Position numbers and translations under genes: made by a program. From NCBI GenBank assembly GCA_963844205.1, contig CAWJNK010000004.1, forward strand, positions 1 to 64,000: DNA of 64,000 nt, in the 5' to 3' direction. This DNA comes from DASSUW01 sp963844205 (GTDB lineage Bacteria; Actinomycetota; Thermoleophilia; Solirubrobacterales; Solirubrobacteraceae). Under the pieces are notes generated by a model. The model was not told the DNA's origin and searched no databases. It saw only the letters and a list, made by a program, of their open reading frames with translations. Shown in pieces: positions 15,624-24,019 of the stretch (position 1 is the first letter of the stretch; each line of letters begins with the position of its first letter).

Positions 15624-16421
15624 GTGCCCGAGAGCGGCACCTACTTCCGTCCTGCCGGACTCCCTGGCATCGAGGCGCTCCACGCGTCGTTCATCGAGCA
15701 CGCGTATCGGCCGCATTCCCATCCCACCTGGACGGTTGCGGTCATCGAGCGCGGCGCCGCACGCTTCGAGGTCGATGACACGAGGCAGCGCGCTGACGAG
15801 GGAGAGCTGTTCGTGCTGGAGCCCGAGGCGGTGCACACCGGGATGGCCGCCGTACCGGAGGGTTGGACGTACAAGGTTCTCTATGTCGCTCCGGACCTGC
15901 TCTCCGAGTGGGCCGAGCAGGACGCGCCGGCTCCGCGTGGCGCTCAATGGGTGGTGTTCCGCGACCGGGCTCTGCGGACGCAGCTCCTGCACGCGCACCG
16001 GGCGCTCGTCGACGGTGACGGGCTCGCCGTGGAGGTGGCCGTGCTCGGCGCGGTCGACCAGTTGCGCCCACACCTCCGCCCCGGCGCTCCGGCGCCACGC
16101 GGTGGCAATGAGCACGCGGCGGTGCGCCGAGCTCGCGCGTACCTCGCCGAACGGTGGGCCGATCGGGTCTCGCTCGCCGAGCTCTCGACAGTGACGGGAC
16201 TCAGCCGCTTCGAACTGGTTCGCCGCTTTCGCGCCGACACCGGAATGCCACCGCATGCCTTCCAGATCGATCTGCGAATCGGCCGGGCGCGACGGATGCT
16301 GGCCGCGGGGGAGGCGCCTGCCGCGGTCGCGGCGTCGTGCGGTTTCGCTGATCAGGCCCATCTAACCCGGACGTTTCGGCGCTCGGTGGGCGTCACCCCG
16401 GCGCGCTTCGCGAGCGCCTGA
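15624..16421 (+). CDS. AraC-family transcriptional regulator
   Basis: 265 residues from a GTG at 15624. The N-terminal cupin-like sensor (HSHPTWTVAVIERGAARFEV, LFVLEPEAVHTG) is followed by two helix-turn-helix motifs: SLAELSTVTGLSRFELVRRF and AAVAASCGFADQAHLTRTFR, with SVGVTPARF at the end. The family usually activates a nearby gene in response to a small molecule. The DUF2000 gene starts 50 bases downstream and could be a target. The 168 bases before it hold no clear gene. Confidence 0.85.
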   Translation: MPESGTYFRPAGLPGIEALHASFIEHAYRPHSHPTWTVAVIERGAARFEVDDTRQRADEGELFVLEPEAVHTGMAAVPEGWTYKVLYVAPDLLSEWAEQDAPAPRGAQWVVFRDRALRTQLLHAHRALVDGDGLAVEVAVLGAVDQLRPHLRPGAPAPRGGNEHAAVRRARAYLAERWADRVSLAELSTVTGLSRFELVRRFRADTGMPPHAFQIDLRIGRARRMLAAGEAPAAVAASCGFADQAHLTRTFRRSVGVTPARFASA

Positions 16422-16470
16422 GCGCAAGAACGTTCAAGACGCGGTCACACGGGCCTGGCATCTTGGCCTG

Positions 16471-16893
16471 ATGGCAGTCACGGACTTCGATACGAAGGTC
16501 GCTGTGGTCGTTCGCGACGACCTCGCCGTCTGGCAGAAGCTCAACGTCACCGCGTTTCTCATCAGCGGTGTGATCGCTGATGCGGGCGAGATCGTCGTCG
16601 GGGAGGATTACCTCGACGCGGACGGGGCTCGATATCTGCCCCTGCTCGTGCAGCCGGTGCTGGTCTATGCCGCCGGGAGTGAGAAGCTCCAGACGGTCCG
16701 CCGCCGGGCGGCCGATCGCGATGTCCCGGTGGCGCTTTACACCAACGAGATGTTCTCCACCGGCCACGACGCCGACAACCGCGCCGCCGTGCGGGCAGTA
16801 CCGACCGAGCAACTCGATCTCGTCGGCCTCGCCCTCCGTGCTGCGCACCGCGAGGCCGACGCCGTCCTGCGCGGGCTCAAGCGCCATGCCTAG
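16471..16893 (+). CDS. DUF2000 family protein
   Basis: 140 residues with FDTKVAVVVRDDLAVWQKLN, VTAFLISGV, YLPLLVQPVLVYA and the later PVALYTNEMFSTGHD. This matches the DUF2000 fold, which is related to peptidyl-tRNA hydrolase II-type proteins; its activity is unknown. It often lies beside AraC or other one-component regulators, as here. The 240 bases after it hold no convincing gene. Confidence 0.75.
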   Translation: MAVTDFDTKVAVVVRDDLAVWQKLNVTAFLISGVIADAGEIVVGEDYLDADGARYLPLLVQPVLVYAAGSEKLQTVRRRAADRDVPVALYTNEMFSTGHDADNRAAVRAVPTEQLDLVGLALRAAHREADAVLRGLKRHA

Positions 16894-17133
16894 CGCTGGG
16901 GTCGGCGGCGCGGAGGTAGGCGATCACGGCGAGCACGCGCCGGTGGGCGAACCCACTCATCGATGCCGCGGGAACGAGGATCGGCAAGCTCGCCGTGTCG
17001 TGCGTGACGACGACGGGCTCGCGCAACTTCATGAAGTCGACGCTCACCTGCCTGGGCGTCGTCTCGCTGCGCGACGGCACGTTCACGATCCAGCTCAACA
17101 GCAAGCCCCGCGCACCCGAGACCGCTCGCAGCG

Positions 17134-17559
17134 ATGCGCAAGATGACCGAGCAGGAGTGGCGCGCGTTCGTCATGGACGGCACGCGTACGGCCAAGGTCG
17201 CCACCGCGCGCAAGGACGGCAGGCCGCATGTTGTGCCGGTGTGGTTCGTTCTCGACGGCGAGGACGTCGTGTTCACGACCACTGCGGCCTCCGTCAAGGG
17301 CGCAGCGCTCCGTCGTGATCGGTATGCGTGCTTGTGCGTCGATGACCAGGCGCCGCCGTTCAGCTTCGTCATGGTGGAGGGCCCGGTCGATTTGAGCTCG
17401 GACCTGAACGAGTTGCGCCGGGTCGCGACCCGGATCGGCAGGCGTTACATGGGACCCGAGCGAGCCGACGAGTTCGGGGCGCGCAACGCCGCCGAGGGTG
17501 AGTTGCTTGTCCGGCTTCGACCGGCGCACGTGCTGGCCGAGGCCGAGCTGACCGGCTAA
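17134..17559 (+). CDS. PPOX-class F420-dependent-type oxidoreductase
   Basis: 141 residues, ATG 17134 (MTEQ at 17143 is the alternative). A split-barrel flavin-binding fold: FVMDGTRTAKVATARKDGRP, HVVPVWFVLDGEDVVFTTT, then LCVDDQAPPFSFVMVEGPVD. This is the pattern of TIGR03618-like proteins, which in actinobacteria bind F420 or FMN and reduce small substrates. The gene is alone or co-transcribed with the cupin 24 bases downstream. Confidence 0.8.
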   Translation: MRKMTEQEWRAFVMDGTRTAKVATARKDGRPHVVPVWFVLDGEDVVFTTTAASVKGAALRRDRYACLCVDDQAPPFSFVMVEGPVDLSSDLNELRRVATRIGRRYMGPERADEFGARNAAEGELLVRLRPAHVLAEAELTG

Positions 17560-17582
17560 GAAGGGTGCCATACGATTTCGCC

Positions 17583-17984
17583 GTGGCGTTCACGCTCAGG
17601 AACTTCAAGGAGGACCTGGAGGACCTCGGGTCCAGGTTCGACGGCGCGCCGGACCTGGAGTTCCGCTTGGCGACCGTGGCGCTCGAGCTTGAGCAATCCG
17701 GCCTGGGCTACCAGCGTGTCCCGCCCGGCTATCGCTTTCCGTACGGCCACACGCACAAGACGCAGGAGGAGGTGTACGTGGTCGTGCGCGGGAGCGGGAG
17801 GATGAAGCTCGACGACGAGATCGTCGAGCTCAAGGAATGGGACGCGGTGCGCGTCCCGCCTGGTACGTGGCGAGGCTACGAGGCCGGACCCGAGGGCCTC
17901 GAGATCCTCGTTATCGGCGCGCCCAATCTCGGCGAGGCTCCGCGCGACGACGTCGATGGCCAGCGCGACTGGTGGGCTGACTAG
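17583..17984 (+). CDS. Single-domain cupin protein
   Basis: 133 residues from a GTG at 17583; an earlier GTG at 17565 would add six residues. The start VAFTLRNFKEDLEDLGSRF is typical of this group. The metal motif is FPYGHTHKTQEEVYVVVRGS and the second motif is AVRVPPGTWRGYEAG. Such cupins bind a metal and often a sugar or small acid; substrate unknown. It converges on the flavoprotein gene with only 7 bases between. Confidence 0.72.
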   Translation: MAFTLRNFKEDLEDLGSRFDGAPDLEFRLATVALELEQSGLGYQRVPPGYRFPYGHTHKTQEEVYVVVRGSGRMKLDDEIVELKEWDAVRVPPGTWRGYEAGPEGLEILVIGAPNLGEAPRDDVDGQRDWWAD

Positions 17985-17991
17985 CGCAGGA

Positions 17992-19131
17992 TCAGAGCCC
18001 GAACCAGCGCGCGCGCCTGGTCGCGCCGAACTCCTCCTTCTCGGCGGCGTAGGCGCGCGACGGTTCGAATCGCTGGGCCGCCGGCCCGGGGCCGCTGAGG
18101 AAGTTGACCTCGACCTTGCTGACGAGCCCGTCGCCGAACTCGGCGTAGCAGACGCCCGACCCTCCGTACGGCGCCGGTGGCTCCCCGCCGGCGATCGAGG
18201 CCGCGATGTCGTCGGCCACGACAAGCGCGGCCGACTCGGCGAAGATCCCGGCCTTCGGGACCGTGCGGGGACCGGTGCAGACGTCGCCCAGGGCGTAGAC
18301 CTGCGGGAACTGGGTCCTGAGGTTGGTCTGGTCGACGGGTACCCAGCGGTTGACGGCGAGGCCCGAGGCGGCGAGCGGGTCGGGCGCCCGATGGATCGGG
18401 ATGCCGACGAAGAGGTCGTAGGGCAGCGCGCTGCCGTTCGCAAGCTGCGCCGCGCGCGTGGCCGGATCGATGCTCGTCACCAGGTGCTCGGGCCGCTCTT
18501 CGATGCCCCGCGCTGCGAGCGCGTCACGGAAGAGCTGCGAGACCTCGAGGGTCACCGGAACCGGGCGCTGCATGGGGAACGTCGACGTCAACTGCACCGA
18601 GTCGCGGATGCCCCGCTGCGTGAAGTACTCGTGTAACAGGAACGCCCCCTCGAACGGGGCCGGCGGACACTTGAAGGGCTGCCCGAGCACGGAGACGAGG
18701 ACTCTCCCGCCGTCGAAGTCGGCCAGCGCATCGCGCAGCCGCTCGGCGCCGGCGACGGTGTAGTACTCGAAGCCACCCGCCTCGAGCCCGGGCGTCGCGT
18801 CCATGTCGTAGTCGGCGCCCATGGCCACGACGAGAAAGTCCGCATCGTAGAACCCGGCGTCCGTGGCGACCCGCCGGGCGGCGGGGTCGATGCCGGTCAC
18901 CGTCTCCTGGCGGAACTCGACGCCGTCCTGGTCGAAGTCGCGGTAGTACAGCCGCACGTCGTCGGCCGATCGCCGGCCAAGCATCACGTCGAGCTTGGAG
19001 TACCCGAAGACGAACGAGTCGTTGCGATCCAGCAGCGTGACGCGGACCGCGTCCTGGAGCGTCTCGGAGAGCCGGGTCGCCAACTCCATGCCGCCGAAGC
19101 CGGCGCCGAGGATCAGGACGTGGTGCTTCAT
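17992..19131 (-). CDS. FAD-dependent NAD(P)/sulfide-quinone-type oxidoreductase
   Basis: 379 residues. N-terminal dinucleotide fold HHVLILGAGFGGMELATRL; then VVAMGADYDMDATPGL; an NAD or second fold around GGRVLVSVLGQPFKCPPAPF containing one Cys; C-terminal VYALGDVCTGPRTVPKAGIF with the FAD-binding GD motif and a second Cys. The overall shape matches sulfide:quinone oxidoreductase or flavocytochrome c sulfide dehydrogenase relatives. Only two of the usual three reaction Cys are obvious, so the substrate may not be sulfide. Confidence 0.75.
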   Translation of the reverse strand: MKHHVLILGAGFGGMELATRLSETLQDAVRVTLLDRNDSFVFGYSKLDVMLGRRSADDVRLYYRDFDQDGVEFRQETVTGIDPAARRVATDAGFYDADFLVVAMGADYDMDATPGLEAGGFEYYTVAGAERLRDALADFDGGRVLVSVLGQPFKCPPAPFEGAFLLHEYFTQRGIRDSVQLTSTFPMQRPVPVTLEVSQLFRDALAARGIEERPEHLVTSIDPATRAAQLANGSALPYDLFVGIPIHRAPDPLAASGLAVNRWVPVDQTNLRTQFPQVYALGDVCTGPRTVPKAGIFAESAALVVADDIAASIAGGEPPAPYGGSGVCYAEFGDGLVSKVEVNFLSGPGPAAQRFEPSRAYAAEKEEFGATRRARWFGL

Positions 19132-19163
19132 CGCGTCAGCACCCTATCCGGGTATCGCGACCG

Positions 19164-20045
19164 TCAGGTTTGGTCCGTCGTCTGTCCCGACTCGGCGAGG
19201 TCGAGCGTGGCCGCCCAGCTTCCGAGCAGGTTCAGCGCCTCCTCGGATTTCGAGCCGGGTTCGGCGGCGTAGGTGAAGAGCGTGAGACCGTGGTCGGCGG
19301 CGATGTCCAGGCGGTTGAAGCTGAGGCTGAGCTCGCCGACGGCGGGGTGGTGGAAGTGCTTGACCGCGGTGGCGTGGAAGCGGACGTTGTGTGCGGCCCA
19401 GTGGGTGCGGAACGCGTCGCTTTGCGTCGCGAGCTCGCCGACGAGATCTGAGAGGTCGCGGTCGTACGGGTCGCGGCCGGCGGCCGCGCGCAGGATCGCG
19501 GCGGTGTCGCGGGCGGCGCGGTCCCAGTCGGCGTAGAACGTTTCGGCGCGCGGGTCGAGGAAGACGAACCGCGCGAAGTTCGCCGGCCTGCCAGGTGCCG
19601 CGTAGAGCTCGGAGAACAGCGCGCGTCCGAGCTGGTTGGTGGCGAGGATGTCGAGACGGTCGTTGCCCACGTACGCGGCGGCGCCGGTGATCGCGTCGAG
19701 CGTCCACTGGATCTCCGGCCTGACCCGTGGCTTGGCTTGACGCCGCCGCGGGCGCGCCCCGGTGGGCTGGGCGGCGCGGGCGAGGTCGAAGAGGTGGGCG
19801 CGCTCGGCGTCGTCGAGCTGGAGCGCCCGGGCCAGCGCCTCCAGCACGCCCTCGGAGGCGCCGCTCATGTCTCCGCGTTCCAAGCGGGTGTAGTACTGAA
19901 TGCTCACCCCGGCGAGGACGGCGACCTCTTCGCGGCGCAGCCCGGGGACGCGACGCGCGCCGTAGGTCGGCAGCCCGGCCTGCTCGGGCGTGATCCGGGC
20001 GCGACGGGAGGTCAGGAACTCACGGATCTCGGCCTTGGTGTCCAC
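19164..20045 (-). CDS. XRE-family regulator with MmyB-like ligand domain
   Basis: 293 residues from a GTG at 20045. The helix-turn-helix PGLRREEVAVLAGVSIQYYT, RLERGDMSGASEGVLEALAR is followed by the MmyB-type domain (LDAITGAAAYVGNDRLDILA, TNQLGRALFSEL, SFNRLDIAADHGLTLFTYAA). In actinobacteria these regulators usually control an adjacent short-chain dehydrogenase gene and bind a fatty-acid-like ligand. It is divergent from two SDR genes with about 100 bases between, which fits. Confidence 0.88.
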   Translation of the reverse strand: MDTKAEIREFLTSRRARITPEQAGLPTYGARRVPGLRREEVAVLAGVSIQYYTRLERGDMSGASEGVLEALARALQLDDAERAHLFDLARAAQPTGARPRRRQAKPRVRPEIQWTLDAITGAAAYVGNDRLDILATNQLGRALFSELYAAPGRPANFARFVFLDPRAETFYADWDRAARDTAAILRAAAGRDPYDRDLSDLVGELATQSDAFRTHWAAHNVRFHATAVKHFHHPAVGELSLSFNRLDIAADHGLTLFTYAAEPGSKSEEALNLLGSWAATLDLAESGQTTDQT

Positions 20046-20147
20046 GAACGCCAGCGTAGACCTGCCGATGCGCGCATGGGAGTCACTGCCAGTAGCTCTC
20101 TCAACAGGGGCTCCCAGCTTCGCGAGATCCGCGCTTTGCTGGACGCC

Positions 20148-20999
20148 ATGACCACCGAGAACAAGACCTGGCTCATCACCGGCGCCGGCCGCGGAATGGG
20201 CCTCGACATCGCCAAGGCCGCACTTGCCGCCGGCCACAACGTCGTCGCCACCGGCCGCAATCCCGACGCCGTCGCCGAGGCCGTCGGCGACGCGGACCAC
20301 CTGCTCGCCGTCCGGCTCGACGTGACCAGCACGCACGACGCCGAGGCGGCGGTCAAGGCCGCTGTGGACCGCTTCGGCGGCGTCGACGTGCTCGTCAACA
20401 ACGCCGCCAGCTTCTACGCGGGGTACTTCGAGGAGCTCACGCCCGAGCAGATGGACCGGCAGATCAGCACGAGCCTGATCGGCCCGATGAACGTCACCCG
20501 CGCCGTGCTGCCGGTCATGCGCGAGCAGCGCTCCGGGCACGTCGTGACAATCTCCTCCTCGGCCGGCTTCGCCGGGTTCGAGTACGGGACCGCCTACGCC
20601 GCGTCGAAGTTCGGCGTCGACGGCTGGATGGAGTCGCTGGCCCCCGAGATCGAGCCGTTCGGCATCCACACGACGGTCGTCAACCCCGGGTTCTTCCGCA
20701 CCGAGCTGCTCACGCAGGAGTCGACGAACTACGCCCCGGCGTCGATCGAGGACTACGCCGAGCGCAACGCCGCCCAGCGCGAGTTCTGGGACGGCATGAA
20801 CGGCCAGCAGATCGGCGACCCCGCCAAGCTCGCCCAGGCGCTCCTGACCGTCACCGACCAAGAGCAGCCGCCGTTCCGGTTCATCGCCGGCGCCGACGCA
20901 CTCGCGCAGGCCGAGGAGAAGCTCGCCGAACGCCGGCACCAGATCGATGCCCACCGCGACCTCTCCTCATCGCTCGCGCTCGACGAGGTCACGGCATGA
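20148..20999 (+). CDS. Short-chain dehydrogenase/reductase
   Basis: 283 residues from ATG 20148. NAD(P)-binding TWLITGAGRGMGLDIAKAAL; NNAAS; catalytic Ser in VVTISSSAGFAGFEYGTAYA; YxxxK as YAASKFG. Longer than a minimal SDR, with a C-terminal extension FRFIAGADALAQAEEKLAER typical of SDRs governed by MmyB-type XRE regulators. Substrate not predictable. It overlaps the next SDR gene by four bases. Confidence 0.87.
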   Translation: MTTENKTWLITGAGRGMGLDIAKAALAAGHNVVATGRNPDAVAEAVGDADHLLAVRLDVTSTHDAEAAVKAAVDRFGGVDVLVNNAASFYAGYFEELTPEQMDRQISTSLIGPMNVTRAVLPVMREQRSGHVVTISSSAGFAGFEYGTAYAASKFGVDGWMESLAPEIEPFGIHTTVVNPGFFRTELLTQESTNYAPASIEDYAERNAAQREFWDGMNGQQIGDPAKLAQALLTVTDQEQPPFRFIAGADALAQAEEKLAERRHQIDAHRDLSSSLALDEVTA

Positions 21000-21730
21000 G
21001 CACCGATCACCACACCGGCCGCGTCGCCGTCATCACAGGCGCCTCGTCGGGCATCGGCGAGGCGACCGCTCGCGCGCTGGCCGCCGACGGCCACCGCGTC
21101 GCGCTCCTCGCCCGCCGCGCCGACCGCATCCAGGCCGTGGCCGACGAGCTCGGCGACGGCGCGATCGCCATCGAAGCCGACGTCACCGACCGCGAATCGG
21201 TCGTCGCCGCGGCCGACCGCGTCCAGCACGAGCTCGGCGGCGCGGACATCCTCGTCAACAACGCCGGCGTCATGCTGACCGCGCCGTTCAGCTCCGATCA
21301 GCGCGGAGAGCACCGGCGCATGGTAGAGACCAACCTGCTCGGCGCGATGACCGCCACCGAGGTCTTCCTCCATCAGCTCCAAGATGGCGGCGGCGACCTC
21401 GTGAACGTCTCCTCGGTGGCCGGTCGCGTCGCGCCGGCTGGCTTCGCCGCCTACGCGGCGACCAAGTGGGGGATCAACGGCTGGTCAGAGGCCCTGCGGG
21501 TCGAGCTCCAGCCCGACATCCGCGTCACCGTGATCGAGCCGGGCGCCATCACGACCGAGCTCACCGACCACATCACCGACCCCGCCAGCAAGCGAGCCAA
21601 CAAGACGGCGACGGCCGAGATGGGCATCCCCGCGCAGGACATCGCCGACGTCATCGCCTTCGCCGTGAGTCGGCCGCGGCGCGTGACGCTCAACGAGATC
21701 CTCGTACGCCCCACCGCGCAGGCCATGTGA
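20996..21730 (+). CDS. Short-chain dehydrogenase/reductase
   Basis: 244 residues, ATG overlapping the previous stop. RVAVITGASSGIGEATARAL, ILVNNAGVMLTAPF, Ser in LVNVSSVAGRVAPAGFAAYA and YAATKWG form a complete classical SDR active site. The C-terminus VSRPRRVTLNEILVRPTAQ is typical of the YdfG/serine-dehydrogenase-like group, acting on hydroxy-acids or alcohols. It forms an operon with the preceding SDR; substrate unknown. Confidence 0.87.
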   Translation: MSTDHHTGRVAVITGASSGIGEATARALAADGHRVALLARRADRIQAVADELGDGAIAIEADVTDRESVVAAADRVQHELGGADILVNNAGVMLTAPFSSDQRGEHRRMVETNLLGAMTATEVFLHQLQDGGGDLVNVSSVAGRVAPAGFAAYAATKWGINGWSEALRVELQPDIRVTVIEPGAITTELTDHITDPASKRANKTATAEMGIPAQDIADVIAFAVSRPRRVTLNEILVRPTAQAM

Positions 21731-21748
21731 CCGGAGATCCGGCGTCAC
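21727..21748. terminator. Hairpin between convergent SDR and cupin genes
   Basis: GTGACCGGAGATCCGGCGTC plus AC can fold with GTGAC/GTCAC and CCGGA/TCCGG arms, a two-base loop and one bulged base. It sits at the meeting point of the two convergent genes and includes both stop regions. There is no T-tract, as is usual for actinobacterial terminators. Confidence 0.45.
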
Positions 21749-22152
21749 GGGGTCGGGGCGGCGGCGTACTCCTCGTCGCTGACGTGCGCGCCCCAGGTGA
21801 CCACGCTGCCCGACTCGTCGGCCTGCTGCATCGCGATGTGCGCCATGAAGCGGTTCGGCGCGGCGCCGTGCCAGTGGTTCTCGCCGGGCTCGAAGAACAC
21901 GCGGTCGCCGGGGCGGATGACCTCGATCGGGCCGCCCTCACGCTGGCAGAGTCCGACGCCCTCGGTGACGAAGATCGTCTGCCCGTGCGGGTGCGTGTGC
22001 CACGCCGTCCGCGCGCCCGGCGTGAAGTGGACGAGGGCGGCGGCGAACGTCGAGGTGCCGGCGGGGGCCGCGACGGCGTCGAGGTAGACGTCGCCGGTGA
22101 ACCAGTCCGCCGGGCCCTGTTGGGTCTCGATGCTGCTGCGGGTGATCTGCAT
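21745..22152 (-). CDS. Cupin protein, (R)-mandelonitrile-lyase-like
   Basis: 135 residues. Cupin motif 1 HFTPGARTAWHTHPHGQTIF with two His of the metal site, and motif 2 RPGDRVFFEPGENHWHGAAP. The short protein with MAHIAMQQADESG near the end resembles the small manganese cupins annotated as (R)-mandelonitrile lyase or carboxymuconolactone-associated cupins. The physiological reaction in actinobacteria is not known. Confidence 0.8.
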   Translation of the reverse strand: MQITRSSIETQQGPADWFTGDVYLDAVAAPAGTSTFAAALVHFTPGARTAWHTHPHGQTIFVTEGVGLCQREGGPIEVIRPGDRVFFEPGENHWHGAAPNRFMAHIAMQQADESGSVVTWGAHVSDEEYAAAPTP

Positions 22153-22223
22153 GAGGCGCTCCTTCGGGTCTAGCGTCTGTTCTTAGCGGACCAGGCGGGC
22201 TCGGTGAGTCCCGCCGCTCACCC

Positions 22224-22251
22224 GGTTTCCAATTCCGTACAGCCTGGGCAG
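22224..22251 (+). promoter_or_regulatory. SigB/SigF-like promoter upstream of the yihY-type gene
   Basis: GGTTTC (22224-22229), 16 bases, GGGCAG (22246-22251). This is close to the stress-sigma consensus GTTT, 13-16 bases, GGGTAT. A SigB/SigF-type sigma factor is encoded 2.9 kb downstream in the same gene run. The last base of the match is 33 bases before the ATG. Confidence 0.4.
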
Positions 22252-22284
22252 GACAACCTCAACCCCATACCGAGGAGTCCTGTC

Positions 22285-23229
22285 ATGAGCGGGAATGGCG
22301 AAGTGCGCAGCCCCACCGGATTGCCGAGAGGCTCGTGGGGCGGCACCCTCAAGCGAACCGTCCGCGAGTTCAGGGAGGACAAGCTCCAGCACTGGGCCGC
22401 GGCACTCACCTACTACGCGATCCTGTCGATCTTCCCCGCGCTGCTCGTCATGGTCTCGCTGGTCGGCCTCGTGGCGGATCCCGCGCGGGTGACGCGGGTC
22501 CTCACCGACACCGTGGCCGAGCTCGGGCCGTCGACGGCCGCCTCCACGTTCCAGGGCCCGATCGAATCGATCACGTCGAATCGTGGCGCGGCAGGCGTGT
22601 TGTTCGTCGTCGGCGTCGTGGCGGCGCTGTGGTCGGCGTCGTCGTACGTCAGCGCGTTCGCGGACGCGTGCAACTCGATCTACGAGGTCGACGAGGGCCG
22701 TCCGTTCTGGAGGCTCAAGCCGCTGCAGCTCGCGGTCACGTTCGTCCTGATCATCATGGCCGCCGTCGTCGCGCTCGCGCTTGTGCTCAGCGGCCCGATC
22801 GCCACCGCGCTGGGGTCCTCGCTCGGCATCGGCGACACGGCGCTGACCATGTGGCGGTTCGCCAAGTGGCCGGCGATGGTGGTGCTCATCCTGCTGATCT
22901 TCGGCGTCCTGTACTACACGGCGCCGAACGCGCGCGTGCGGGGCGTTCGCTGGGTCACGGTCGGAGCGCTGGTCGCGCTCCTCGCCTGGATCGTCGCGTC
23001 GGTCGTCTTCGCCGTCTACGTGGCCAACTTCGGCTCGTACGACAAGACCTACGGCACGCTGGGCGGAGTCGTCGTGTTCCTGCTCTGGATGTGGATCACC
23101 AACATGGCGATCCTGCTCGGCGCCGAGCTCAACGCGGAGACCGAGCGCGCACACCAGCTCCACCGCGGTGTGCGCGGGGCAGAGCAGGCGCTCAAGCTCG
23201 AACAGCGCGAGACGACGAAGACCACCTGA
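22285..23229 (+). CDS. YihY/BrkB-family membrane protein
   Basis: 314 residues from ATG 22285 (GAGGAG at 22272). The conserved start EDKLQHWAAALTYYAILSIF, then FPALLVMVSLVGL. Six membrane helices, including AAGVLFVVGVVAALWSAS and VVVFLLWMWITNMAILLGAE with the family's ending GAELNAE. YihY/BrkB proteins were once taken for RNase BN; their transport or envelope role is unsettled. It is first in a run leading to a small basic protein, ECF sigma, small membrane protein and MscS channel. Confidence 0.88.
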   Translation: MSGNGEVRSPTGLPRGSWGGTLKRTVREFREDKLQHWAAALTYYAILSIFPALLVMVSLVGLVADPARVTRVLTDTVAELGPSTAASTFQGPIESITSNRGAAGVLFVVGVVAALWSASSYVSAFADACNSIYEVDEGRPFWRLKPLQLAVTFVLIIMAAVVALALVLSGPIATALGSSLGIGDTALTMWRFAKWPAMVVLILLIFGVLYYTAPNARVRGVRWVTVGALVALLAWIVASVVFAVYVANFGSYDKTYGTLGGVVVFLLWMWITNMAILLGAELNAETERAHQLHRGVRGAEQALKLEQRETTKTT

Positions 23230-23246
23230 ACCGAAAGGAGCTCGAG

Positions 23247-23429
23247 ATGCCCAAGTCGTCACGACGCGACAAGGCGGAGGGACTCGTGGACAGAACCGTG
23301 GGCCGGGTGCTCGAAGGCCTCTCGAAGCTGACGGGCAGGCGCTCGGGGCGCGCGACGGGGAAGGCGGCGCGGGCGCGCGGGCGCGGCAGGTCGGCGAAGG
23401 GCGGCATGAAGGGGCGGGCCGGGCGGTGA
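23247..23429 (+). CDS. 60-aa basic protein
   Basis: ATG 23247 with AAAGGAG eight bases upstream. Sequence MPKSSRRDKAEGLVDRTVGR, then VLEGLSKLTGRRSGRA and an Arg/Gly/Lys-rich tail. Seventeen bases after the YihY-type gene and overlapping the ECF sigma start (GTGA), so part of the operon. The start resembles CsbD-like stress proteins (short, charged, KAEG...), with a nucleic-acid-like basic tail. No function can be assigned. Confidence 0.65.
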   Translation: MPKSSRRDKAEGLVDRTVGRVLEGLSKLTGRRSGRATGKAARARGRGRSAKGGMKGRAGR

Positions 23430-24019
23430 CCGTCCATGTGGTCGCGAGCACGGACCCGCACGATCGCGACGACGCCGAGCTCGTCCGACGCACCACGCGC
23501 GGCGAGCTGAACGCGTTCGAGCGTCTGGTCGACCGTCATCGGCCGGTCGTGGTCCGTGTGGCCGCCCGGATCGTCGGCTCCGACGAAGCCGAGGACGTCA
23601 GCCAGGACGCGTTCCTTCGCGCGTTCCACCGCCTCGACCACTTCCGCGGCGACGCCCCGTTCCGTTCGTGGCTGCTGCGGATCACGCACAACGCCGCGCT
23701 CGATCACCTCGGACGGCGGCGTCCCGAGCCCGTGGACCCGGAGACGCTCGACACGTCCGAGCAGAGTTCATCGCGAGCGCCGGCCGAGCAGCTCGAGATC
23801 CGCGAGCGGATCGAGCGCCTCGAGCGCAAGCTGCACGGCCTCTCGCACCCGCACCGCGTCGTGCTCGTGCTGCGCGACGCCGAGGGGCTGAGCTACGAGG
23901 AGATCGCCGACATCACGGCCACGCCGCTCGGCAGCGTGAAGGGCCGCCTGCATCGCGCCCGGCAGGAGTTCGTGGACATGCTGCGCGCCAACACCTACGA
24001 CTGGGAGCTGCCGCAATGA
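23426..24019 (+). CDS. ECF-type RNA polymerase sigma factor
   Basis: 197 residues from a GTG overlapping the upstream stop. Region 2 RDDAELVRRTTRGELNAFER, DEAEDVSQDAFLRAFHRL and FRSWLLRITHNAALDHLGRR; region 4 LSHPHRVVLVLRDAEGLSYE, EIADITATPLGSVKGRLHRA. This is the SigE/RpoE-like ECF group. The next gene, overlapping by four bases, encodes a small one-helix protein and is the natural candidate for its anti-sigma factor, although it lacks a recognisable zinc-binding anti-sigma domain. Confidence 0.88.
   Translation: MTVHVVASTDPHDRDDAELVRRTTRGELNAFERLVDRHRPVVVRVAARIVGSDEAEDVSQDAFLRAFHRLDHFRGDAPFRSWLLRITHNAALDHLGRRRPEPVDPETLDTSEQSSSRAPAEQLEIRERIERLERKLHGLSHPHRVVLVLRDAEGLSYEEIADITATPLGSVKGRLHRARQEFVDMLRANTYDWELPQ

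Noticed and set aside
15452..15640. 62-codon minus-strand ORF between arsM and the AraC gene
   Set aside because: Overlaps both flanking genes, with no motif or start signal; the gap probably holds only the araC leader.
14571..16361. 596-codon minus-strand open frame opposite arsM and the AraC gene
   Set aside because: It is a GC-driven shadow: its residues carry no domain, while the plus strand has complete ArsM and AraC motifs.
16877..17104. 75-codon minus-strand ORF with EPVVVTHDTASLPILVPA, slightly like a Phd antitoxin
   Set aside because: No toxin gene beside it, no ribosome-binding site, and the rest does not match the family.
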